Source of the DNA: CAZCQP01 sp964500895
GTDB taxonomy: Bacteria > Bacillota > Clostridia > Lachnospirales > JAISER01
Assembly: GCA_964500895.1 (NCBI GenBank)
Contig: CAZCQP010000008.1
Coordinates: 1 to 64,000 of the forward strand
DNA length: 64,000 nt
Direction: 5' to 3'
Part shown: positions 1-6,841 of the stretch, in pieces
Position numbering within the stretch: position 1 is the first letter of the stretch
Layout: each line of letters opens with the position of its first letter
Notes under the pieces: model-generated
What the model was told of the DNA's origin: nothing
Seen by the model: the letters and a program-made list of their open reading frames with translations, nothing else
Databases searched by the model: none
Made by a program: the position numbers and the translations under genes

Positions 1-5
1 ATTTT

Positions 6-25
6 AGCCACTTCGTGGGCTTTTT
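6..25 (+). terminator. Possible intrinsic terminator at left edge
   Basis: A short stem (AGCCAC against GTGGGCT, one bulge, TTC loop) is followed by five T residues. It would end a plus-strand transcript from outside the window. The stem is short, so this is weak. Confidence 0.35.
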
Positions 26-136
26 CAAAACATGTCTTTATCGCCTGTTCTTTGAGGAATTCACCAATATTTGAAAACCCTAAGATAGTCAAAGAATTGT
101 ATCTTATAGATATAAATAAGCTAAAATTAATTTTTG

Positions 137-178
137 ACATAAAGGACAGACATCCTTTTGAATGTCTGTCCTTTATGT
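137..178. terminator. Perfect 16-bp hairpin after the protease gene
   Basis: Positions 137-152 and 163-178 are perfect inverted repeats with a 10-nt loop, just after the stop of the minus-strand protease gene. No clear T-run follows on the minus strand, so it is terminator-like or an mRNA 3' stabiliser. Apart from this, bases 1-186 hold only the small hairpin at 6-25 and no recognisable gene. Confidence 0.5.
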
Positions 179-186
179 CTTCAATT

Positions 187-2469
187 TTACTGACGCTGAC
201 GTATCTGCTGTCTAGTCTCAAGATTATTGGTTACATAACCTCTTGCTCTTAAGCCATTTACGACTTCAGAATAAATATCGTGACCAGCAGGGTCTTTGAT
301 AGTTATAATCAAAACAAACTCCTGTGCAGAAACAGTAAGCCCATTTCTTGGGTTCATATCAATGCGGATTTTCCACCCCTCGCCAGACTGTATGCCCCTG
401 TTACTAATTTTTCTATAATAAGACTTAACGGGACTCCATTTAAAACCATTCTCTACTCTGGATTGTTCAAATTTTTCATCCCATGCATTTTCGAGAGGAA
501 CACATCCAGCAAATTTTATTTTTCCTGCGGGAGTATATTTATAGGTGCCAAAACTAACATCAATATTAGTTCTGCAATACTCTCTACCATAGCGGTCATC
601 AAGAATAGGATTGTAAACAAGTGTCATTCCAATTTCACCATAACATTTTCCGTTACGAATTAATGATGAGGGGTAAGGGAAATCAAACATTTCAAGATGT
701 GAGCCTTGAGTTACCTTTTGGCGAAACACGAGAGTAACCTCATCTTCGCTGCATTGAAGAATATCCTGCACATTAACGGCTGGCATACCAAACCCATAAT
801 ATTTAATGTTGTCTTGATTTTGCTCCAAAAGTTCACGAGCTTCCATTCTTGCAGAGTGGATTAACATAGCTTTGGCAAGCAAAAGGTCTTTTTCTGCCAT
901 TTCATCATAAACAGCAGCAAATTTTTGAGCAACTCTTGGGTTAGAGTAACTTGTGCCATTACCCTCGATTACGTTACCCTTAGCGTCTAATCCTTTCATC
1001 CCAAGGCCGTCAATACTCATATTTGTTGCTATATTGCCGCCATAATCAACCACATCTGGCTTTACTATGTAGTTTGCTCCTGGTCCCCTTCTACTGAAAG
1101 GAGAGGGTTCATTTGCTTTTACAATTGAGTCATCGGAATCATAAAGCGCAACTGAACCGACCGTAATCGCTCTCACAGAATCTGCAGGAGAAATAATTCT
1201 ATCTCGTTCACCCATATTAGCTTGCGCAGGCCATTCCCGCAAGGGCAACTTGTTCAGATTGCCGCTCGATACAAAAAGTTGAACGCCATATTTGTCTTGA
1301 ATATAATCCAAAAAGATACCTAAATCGGACATCGTTCCCTGGCATACCTTGCTTTCGATTCCCAGTGAAAGATTCCAAATTTTAACGTTATTTGAATGCT
1401 TTTGCATTACCTCTTCAAGAATTTCCATCAAGTCTTCTTCGCTAATGGTGTCCGTGGGCCCAAAATCAGCATCACCATTAGGAATTGCGATTACATCAAC
1501 GAACTTAAATCTTTGAGGCGCTGCTTCTGGGATACGATTAAGCTTGTTTCCGTACTGTATAGTAGATGCAATAAATGTTGCGTGGTTTGGATTCTGATAG
1601 GCTTCATCTACATACTTTTCACGAGCTACAATATAAGGTTTCAAAAAGGCATTATCATCACTTATTCCGCCATCAATGATTCCAATGCAAGTTTCGCTAT
1701 CAGAATACTCACTATCCAAGAATGTCTGTAAATCGGTATTGGCAAATTCACTTAATGGAAGTGAGTATTCTTGAAAAAAATCCACTGACTTCACACCGTT
1801 GATGGATGCAATCTTTATAATATCTTCATAGGATGATACATCAACTTTAATGAATTTGATTCGGTCTCCGTAGGTAATAAGCTCATGTTTTTCTCCAAAC
1901 CCAAATTCTTTAAGCTTTTTCACAATGTAGCCCATGATTTGATTGTCATCAAAGGCATCATCAAAGTCAAAGACTTTAATTTTGATTTTACTTTTGATTC
2001 TGTCAAAATTACCTTGTGCAGAAATATCGGCAAGTTCATCTGAAATTTTCTCTTCTGCTGATATTGGTTGAATATCTAAAATTGCTGTTAAATTAGCTCG
2101 AAACTTTTCAGAAGGAGGTTTTTGAATTAATGCAACGGTTTTTGCAATTGATTGCTTTGTTACTTTAATATAAATTTCGTTCAGATCTTCACTACCAATA
2201 ATTAGACAATCATGGCAAAGATTGTTTGGCTTGTGGGATTTGGCAATTGCTTCAGGCTTAACCGTGATTTTCCCTACCGCTGGCACGAGAACATTTTCAG
2301 TAAAGACCTCTTCATAAAATGCCATGACATTCTCGAATTTGCTTATCATTTCGTTTTGTAATGCAGGTGTCACTTCACCAAAAAACTTTACTTTTCCTCC
2401 GCCAAGATTATTTTGTGTATCCGTTTCCTTTTGAAGAACCACTTTAATGGGTAAATTCTTCTCGCTCAT
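187..2469 (-). CDS. Subtilisin-like S8 serine protease, IetS-like partner of the AAA ATPase
   Basis: This 760-residue protein has a complete S8 catalytic set: Asp266 in IIDGG, His296 in the unusual context NHATFIAS (not HGTHVAG), oxyanion Asn404 in SSGN, and Ser507 in GTSYSNP. About 255 residues precede the catalytic domain and about 220 follow it. There is no signal peptide, so it should act in the cytoplasm. The ATG shares one base with the stop of the upstream AAA ATPase (TAATG) and has a GGAGG site, so the two are translationally coupled. An AAA ATPase next to a cytoplasmic subtilase is the architecture of IetA/IetS, known as a plasmid incompatibility and anti-phage pair. By inference the protease is the effector and the ATPase controls it. 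The substrate is unknown. Confidence 0.85.
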   Translation of the reverse strand: MSEKNLPIKVVLQKETDTQNNLGGGKVKFFGEVTPALQNEMISKFENVMAFYEEVFTENVLVPAVGKITVKPEAIAKSHKPNNLCHDCLIIGSEDLNEIYIKVTKQSIAKTVALIQKPPSEKFRANLTAILDIQPISAEEKISDELADISAQGNFDRIKSKIKIKVFDFDDAFDDNQIMGYIVKKLKEFGFGEKHELITYGDRIKFIKVDVSSYEDIIKIASINGVKSVDFFQEYSLPLSEFANTDLQTFLDSEYSDSETCIGIIDGGISDDNAFLKPYIVAREKYVDEAYQNPNHATFIASTIQYGNKLNRIPEAAPQRFKFVDVIAIPNGDADFGPTDTISEEDLMEILEEVMQKHSNNVKIWNLSLGIESKVCQGTMSDLGIFLDYIQDKYGVQLFVSSGNLNKLPLREWPAQANMGERDRIISPADSVRAITVGSVALYDSDDSIVKANEPSPFSRRGPGANYIVKPDVVDYGGNIATNMSIDGLGMKGLDAKGNVIEGNGTSYSNPRVAQKFAAVYDEMAEKDLLLAKAMLIHSARMEARELLEQNQDNIKYYGFGMPAVNVQDILQCSEDEVTLVFRQKVTQGSHLEMFDFPYPSSLIRNGKCYGEIGMTLVYNPILDDRYGREYCRTNIDVSFGTYKYTPAGKIKFAGCVPLENAWDEKFEQSRVENGFKWSPVKSYYRKISNRGIQSGEGWKIRIDMNPRNGLTVSAQEFVLIITIKDPAGHDIYSEVVNGLRARGYVTNNLETRQQIRQRQ

Positions 2470-3599
2470 TACTCAACCTCCTCTTTAACAATTTTTGAAG
2501 CTGTGGTCTTAGATATGTTTAATATATCTGCGATAACAGCCAAACTGAATACTTTTTTATTGCATTCACGCAAATATTGTGCTTTGATTTTTTGCAGTAT
2601 TCGGTCGTCCTTGCAGTTTTGTGGGAGTATTTTCCTATACGTAAAAAACTCATCATACACGCTTGTTTTAGAGAACTCTTTTCCGTGAATAACTGCATTA
2701 CGCATAGCCTTTCTTACAATTTCTTCAATATTTGCTCCACTTAATCCAGCAAAGGCAGCTGTCAGTTCTTTCTTTTCTTTTAGTGTTAAAATATCGCTAT
2801 TATTTGTAAAAAGGTCAATCATTTTCATAATAGCATCACTGTCTGGAAATTCTATTTCCAATTTGTAATCGAATCTGCGCCAAACAGCAGAATCTAAAAG
2901 ATTTTCATGATTTGTTGCTGCTAATAGCAGGCTATCATTACTCATTGCATCTACATTTTGAAGCAAACTATTTACTACACGTTTAAGCTCTCCAAGCTCG
3001 TTACTATCATCACGGGCTTTTGCAACAGCATCAAATTCATCTAAAAATAGCACACACGGAGTTTTTTGTGCAAATTCAAAAAGAGTTCTAATGTTTTTTG
3101 CAGTTGTTCCCAAGTAAGAAGAAATAAGACTATCAAGTCTAGCAACAATTAAAGGTAATTGTAACTCTTTAGCAATTAAATATGCACACTTAGTTTTTCC
3201 GCAACCAGGTGGCCCGTATAGTAACAACGTATTAGAAACACCTATTCCAAGGGAGTTAAGTTTATCTGCGTTTTTGTAGCTTAAAATAAATGATTCTAAT
3301 TTTTCAGAATTGCTTTTAGATAGAATCACTTCAAGATTAATTTGATCTGGATATATGACATCTGCCAGTGTTGTTCGAGATTCGGCATCTACTGGTATAC
3401 TGTTTTCTTTAGCTACTCCCATCGCAGAGAGGGTTGCTTCGTTTTGCATTGTCAGTATTTTGCTAAATTTGCTTGCTGCTCTCATCTCGTCATCTTCTTC
3501 GAGCTTTTCTATAAGCTGCTTTGTATAATTAAGAACTTTGATTTTGTCGTGCTTCAAAGCTCCTTCAACAATCTTTCCTATTTCAATTGAATACTTCAT
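2469..3599 (-). CDS. AAA ATPase, IetA-like, with C-terminal helix-turn-helix-like tail
   Basis: This 376-residue AAA+ protein has a Walker A motif GPPGCGKT (129-136), Walker B VLFLDEFD (183-190), sensor-1 Asn230 in AATN and arginine-finger candidates Arg241/Arg242. Residues 1-110 are a charged helical region without a recognised domain. The last 30 residues (FSLAVIADILNISKTTASKI) look like a helix-turn-helix, which is not part of a plain AAA module. The gene starts at an ATG behind AGGAGGTG and a perfect promoter, and it runs directly into the protease gene. The pair resembles IetAS. The tail suggests the ATPase may also bind DNA, possibly the GAACGA repeats at its own promoter; that is inference. 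Confidence 0.85.
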   Translation of the reverse strand: MKYSIEIGKIVEGALKHDKIKVLNYTKQLIEKLEEDDEMRAASKFSKILTMQNEATLSAMGVAKENSIPVDAESRTTLADVIYPDQINLEVILSKSNSEKLESFILSYKNADKLNSLGIGVSNTLLLYGPPGCGKTKCAYLIAKELQLPLIVARLDSLISSYLGTTAKNIRTLFEFAQKTPCVLFLDEFDAVAKARDDSNELGELKRVVNSLLQNVDAMSNDSLLLAATNHENLLDSAVWRRFDYKLEIEFPDSDAIMKMIDLFTNNSDILTLKEKKELTAAFAGLSGANIEEIVRKAMRNAVIHGKEFSKTSVYDEFFTYRKILPQNCKDDRILQKIKAQYLRECNKKVFSLAVIADILNISKTTASKIVKEEVE

Positions 3600-3619
3600 A
3601 ATCGCCCACCTCCTTTACT

Positions 3620-3648
3620 ATTATACGAGAACGATTTGCAAATGTCAA
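3620..3648 (-). promoter_or_regulatory. Consensus sigma-A promoter of the AAA/protease pair
   Basis: On the minus strand TTGACA (3643-3648) is followed after exactly 17 bp by TATAAT (3620-3625), with AGGAGG just downstream. Both boxes match the consensus fully. The spacer contains the 10-bp palindrome ATTTGCAAAT (3634-3643), which overlaps the -35 box by one base. A promoter this strong on a toxic-type effector pair suggests it must be repressed. Confidence 0.8.
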
Positions 3649-3719
3649 GAACGAATTAAAAATTTGAGTCACATTTATTCATTATCAAAGAACGATTATG
3701 CTTTTATTGCGAACGAAGC
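3628..3719. repeat. Four phased GAACGA direct repeats at the AAA/protease promoter
   Basis: GAACGA begins at 3629, 3649, 3690 and 3711. Three copies extend to AGAACGAWT. The spacings are 20, 41 and 21 bp, close to multiples of two helical turns, so all copies face the same side of the DNA. The first copy lies in the promoter spacer and the second abuts the -35 box. This is the expected arrangement of an operator array. The rest of the 307-bp gap (3600-3906) holds only the promoter of the next gene. Confidence 0.55.
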
Positions 3720-3877
3720 TTCTTGTTCTGCTTTACACATTAAATTTCACTTCAAATACTGTGACTTTTTTGGCAAAATCATTGCCGTTCAGACGAATTT
3801 GCTAATGTTGCATTATATGCAAGCCTAACTTGCCAATCGCCAGCGCAAAGTGGAAAACACAAATGTTTTTCCTCAGG

Positions 3878-3883
3878 TATAAT
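3878..3883 (+). promoter_or_regulatory. Likely -10 box of the TnpW-like gene
   Basis: A perfect TATAAT lies 23 bp before the start codon, but no good -35 box is seen 17 bp upstream. The -35 region carries a short inverted repeat (GGAAAA at 3852-3857 against TTTTCC at 3867-3872) that could be an operator. Confidence 0.35.
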
Positions 3884-3906
3884 AACAGGGGGAAGGAGGT
3901 ACCTGC

Positions 3907-4089
3907 ATGGACGAAATAATCATCAAAAGCAAGAACCCAGACGGCACAGTACATGAAACCTATCATAAAAAGAAAATCGGTAAAACACTATACCGCATCA
4001 CCAGCGTCTATCTCGGCAGAATAGATCTTCACAAAGCGCTTGAGGATCTGACTGTGAAAAAGGTTCTAAGAGAGATAAACAAAAAGTAG
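3907..4089 (+). CDS. Small TnpW-like transposon-associated protein
   Basis: This 60-residue basic protein starts at an ATG behind a strong GGAAGGAGGT site. The core KKKIGKTLYRITSVYLG resembles the conserved [RK]KIGKT-Y-V pattern of the TnpW family, small proteins of unknown function carried by clostridial integrative and mobilisable elements. No recombinase or mobilisation gene is visible beside it, so it is probably left from a degraded element, or the element extended into DNA not shown. The assignment rests on a short motif seen by eye. It supports the idea that the AT-rich left end was acquired. Confidence 0.5.
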   Translation: MDEIIIKSKNPDGTVHETYHKKKIGKTLYRITSVYLGRIDLHKALEDLTVKKVLREINKK

Positions 4090-4123
4090 GCAAAGCAATT
4101 TAGGGCATTGGCGATACGATTTT

Positions 4124-4175
4124 ACAAAGTATATGGCTGTGGCGAAATAAGAATTGCCACAGCCATATACTTTGT
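4124..4175. repeat. Perfect 20-bp inverted repeat
   Basis: Positions 4124-4143 and 4156-4175 are perfect inverted repeats separated by 12 nt. There is no T-run on either side, so this is not a standard terminator. It could be a transposon-end relic, a recombination site or a strong RNA hairpin behind the TnpW-like gene. The rest of 4090-4504 shows no recognisable gene; an open frame at 4254-4484 on the minus strand has no usable start site or family resemblance. Confidence 0.6.
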
Positions 4176-4465
4176 GTAAGCATTGTGAAAGGTATTAGCA
4201 AATTTTCAACCATTTATTGTGTACAAGAAAACTGATTCACTCCCGTTGCATTTTTATTGCATTATTTTTGAAAGCAATAACCTTTTATACTGCTTCATAT
4301 TGCCTGAAAAGCTTGTAAACACGCCATATTCGTTTATACTCCGCACCGTCGGTCTGGAGTGGGAATGATGAATCGAAGCCAGAAACCTTGATTGTATACG
4401 GGTTTGCCGGGTGTTGATAACATCCGTGGAACGTTTGGCAACATTTGTTATAATCCATATAGAAA

Positions 4466-4510
4466 GAGCTAACTGATTTTTCAAGTCAGCTAGCTCCTTT
4501 TTATTTATTT
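4466..4510 (+). terminator. Intrinsic terminator, plus strand
   Basis: An 11-bp stem with one mismatch (4466-4476 against 4486-4496) precedes a T-rich tract from 4498. It would end plus-strand transcription from the TnpW-like gene and insulate the convergent nuclease-like gene. Confidence 0.55.
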
Positions 4511-5356
4511 TTTCAAACTATCTTCAGAGTGAACTTCAACGTTTATATGTTGAAAGTTTTCACTTTCTCTAATTGTCATGCATGAAAGCTTATTCTTCTC
4601 CATAAACTCTTTAGGACAAACAACAATTAAAAACATCCGAACATGTCTATGTGATGTTTGTTCATACATAGCACCACTTTTAGATAATGCCGCCAGGGCC
4701 TGCCTCAAACTATTAGCGTTATCGGAGGTTTTATAATATTTAATCTCATATATCAGATCAAAACTATCTTGTCTGGAAATAGCTATAATATCAAGTTCAT
4801 ATGATCCGATACGTACGTTTTGTTTTACATCATAGCAATTTGATAATTGCTTTACAATTTCATTAAAAAAGCGTCGTTCAATATCTAGATACTTTCTAAT
4901 GCTCTCACCATTCTTATAATAAAATGGCGTTGGAATTGCAGCTTCAATCTCGCTTTTATCCTCGTCAAGTTCCTTAACTGCTTTTTCTAATATCTCCGTT
5001 GGCGAAAGCTGGGTGTAATTAGCGTATTTAATTTTTGTATCGAGCCTTGTTTGTTCATCAAGTTCAATTTGTATTGAGCGCCACTTAATAGCACCATAAA
5101 GAATACAGAAAAAACCGATAACTATAAGACTTCCAAGGACAGGCGGCATAAACTCAACAACTACTTTAAGAACTTCTTGCTGTTTCAATACAATATTTTG
5201 GGAAACGCACGTTAAATTATTGAAATTATCAATACTTGTGACTGCAAAATAATTTCCGGTTAGTAGGTAGTAAAACCCTAGCATTGGAGTTGCAATTAGG
5301 ACAGCACCCAGCGATACTAAAAATTTGTAAAAGCTATCATATTGTAATTTTTCCAC
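4505..5356 (-). CDS. Membrane-anchored PD-(D/E)XK nuclease-like protein
   Basis: I do not recognise a named family. Residue numbers here count from an in-frame GTG at 5368, but that codon overlaps the AGGAGG site, so the GTG at 5356 (283 aa, 11 nt downstream of it) is the likelier start. Two hydrophobic helices (about 13-36 and 75-96) precede a charged linker and a C-terminal domain with the signs of a restriction-endonuclease fold: Glu164 in DIERRF, Asp193 in ELDIIA, Glu208 and Lys210 in YEIKYYK, and Gln223 shortly after. The motif order suggests a DNA or RNA nuclease tethered to the membrane, as in several conflict-system effectors. It stands alone on its strand in the AT-rich accessory block. 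A role in defence is inferred. Confidence 0.6.
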   Translation of the reverse strand: MEKLQYDSFYKFLVSLGAVLIATPMLGFYYLLTGNYFAVTSIDNFNNLTCVSQNIVLKQQEVLKVVVEFMPPVLGSLIVIGFFCILYGAIKWRSIQIELDEQTRLDTKIKYANYTQLSPTEILEKAVKELDEDKSEIEAAIPTPFYYKNGESIRKYLDIERRFFNEIVKQLSNCYDVKQNVRIGSYELDIIAISRQDSFDLIYEIKYYKTSDNANSLRQALAALSKSGAMYEQTSHRHVRMFLIVVCPKEFMEKNKLSCMTIRESENFQHINVEVHSEDSLKK

Positions 5357-5538
5357 CGTACACCGCACCTCCTAGCATATTAAGTACATATAAAATCTAT
5401 CTTAGACATCATTTTTCTCGAACAACTGTATCGTATTCCTATTTGCTAATCTCTCCGGCTTTTAGCTTTACAGTCTGCCCCTGGCAAGCATTAAACATAA
5501 CAATGCGCCCCAAGGTTTTATGTTCGTTGCGAACTGCC

Positions 5539-5583
5539 AAAGCCCGGAACCCTTTTTAAAACAAAGGGCTTCCGGGCTTTTTT
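5539..5583. terminator. Intrinsic terminator after the aminotransferase
   Basis: A 17-bp stem with one bulge (5539-5555 against 5563-5580) lies just after the minus-strand aminotransferase stop. The longer T-run (5578-5583) is on the plus strand, with only a short one on the minus strand, so it may act in both directions. It also marks the border between the AT-rich accessory block and the core genes. Confidence 0.65.
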
Positions 5584-5602
5584 GTCCAGCAATATGCACG
5601 GC

Positions 5603-6808
5603 CTAATTAATCGAATAATATTTGTTAATAAATGCCTCTATCCGGTCCAGTCCTTTTTTAATGTCGTCCATAGACACAGAGTAAGAGAACCGGATGCACT
5701 GTTCAAAGCCAAAGTCGGCTCCGGGCACAAGGGCCACGTGGCATTCCTGCAAGAACAATTGCGCCACATCACTGCCGCTTTCCACGGCAATGCCATTAAT
5801 GGTTACGCCGCACAGTGCGGAGATATCGGCAAAAACGTAAAAGGCTCCTTGTGGTCGCACAGCCTTGACGCCGGGCAGGTTTGCAATGCGTTCATAAATG
5901 TAGTTTTGGCGTTCTTTAAAGGCCTTACACATCTCCACTACGCTATCCTGGCTGCCTGTCAGGGCGGCTAGCGCCGCTTTCTGCGCCACCGAGTTGGGGT
6001 TGGCCGTCATGTTACTTTGAATGTTGCCAATCACTTTTGATATAGGGGCAGGAGCAGCGGAATAGCCCATACGCCAGCCTGTCATGGCATGGCTTTTGGA
6101 CAAACCGTTAATGACAACAGTGCGGTTAAAAATGTCTTCCCCAAGGCTGGCAATGCTCACATGGGATAAGTCGTCATCGAAAATAAGGGTTTCGTAAATT
6201 TCATCCGAAATGACAAACAAGTCATGGGCCACTGCAAAATCTGCAAGCATTTGCAGGTCTTGCCGGCCATAGACAACGCCGGTGGGGTTGCAGGGGCTAT
6301 TAATGACCAGCACCTTGGTTTTAGGGGTCATTGCGGCTTCCAGCTGTTCTTTGGTTACCTTATAGCCATTTTCCGCTTTGGTGGTGACTTGCACCGGCAC
6401 ACCGCCTACAATTTTCACCATTTCCACATAGCTAATCCAGTAAGGCGCAAGCAAAAGCACCTCGTCGCCAGGGTTCAGCAACGCTGAAAAGGTGTTGAAC
6501 AAGGCTTGTTTTGCGCCGTTGCTGACCACAACTTCCCCTGGTTCGTATGTTAAGCCATTGTCTTTCAGCAGTTTTTGGCACACGGCCTTACGCAACTCCA
6601 CAATACCGGAAGTGGCGGTGTAGCGGGTGAAGCCTTCGTCAATGGCCTCATGGGCCGCCTGGCAAACGTGCAGGGGGGTATTAAAATCCGGCTCTCCTGC
6701 GCTGAAACTTACAATGTCCAGCCCGTCTGCTTTCATAGCAGCAGCCATGGCCGCTATGCGTAAAGTGGTTGATTCCTTGACGCTTCTTGCCTTACTGGAT
6801 AATTCCAT
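5603..6808 (-). CDS. PLP-dependent class I aminotransferase (aspartate aminotransferase type)
   Basis: This 401-residue enzyme belongs to fold-type I aminotransferase subgroup I-gamma, typical of Bacillota aspartate aminotransferases. It transfers an amino group between an amino acid such as aspartate and 2-oxoglutarate in the cytoplasm. Visible motifs are SAGEPDF (36-42), NPTG (174-177), SDEIYE with the PLP-ring Asp202, and the Schiff-base Lys238 in SKSHAMTGWR. I chose the ATG at 6808 because GGTGAT lies just upstream; the upstream in-frame ATG has no ribosome site. It is third in the yerC-pcrA-aminotransferase run, 33 nt after pcrA. Substrate preference cannot be read from sequence alone. 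Confidence 0.85.
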   Translation of the reverse strand: MELSSKARSVKESTTLRIAAMAAAMKADGLDIVSFSAGEPDFNTPLHVCQAAHEAIDEGFTRYTATSGIVELRKAVCQKLLKDNGLTYEPGEVVVSNGAKQALFNTFSALLNPGDEVLLLAPYWISYVEMVKIVGGVPVQVTTKAENGYKVTKEQLEAAMTPKTKVLVINSPCNPTGVVYGRQDLQMLADFAVAHDLFVISDEIYETLIFDDDLSHVSIASLGEDIFNRTVVINGLSKSHAMTGWRMGYSAAPAPISKVIGNIQSNMTANPNSVAQKAALAALTGSQDSVVEMCKAFKERQNYIYERIANLPGVKAVRPQGAFYVFADISALCGVTINGIAVESGSDVAQLFLQECHVALVPGADFGFEQCIRFSYSVSMDDIKKGLDRIEAFINKYYSIN

Positions 6809-6841
6809 GTTAATCACCATTTCTATTAGATTAGTATTGTA

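Noticed and set aside
52..252. 66-codon frame at the left edge
   Set aside because: It covers the hairpin at 137-178 and runs into the protease gene antisense; no start signals.
4254..4484. 76-codon frame on the minus strand in the accessory block
   Set aside because: No ribosome site, no recognisable motif and low-complexity composition. It could be a gene relic but nothing supports it.
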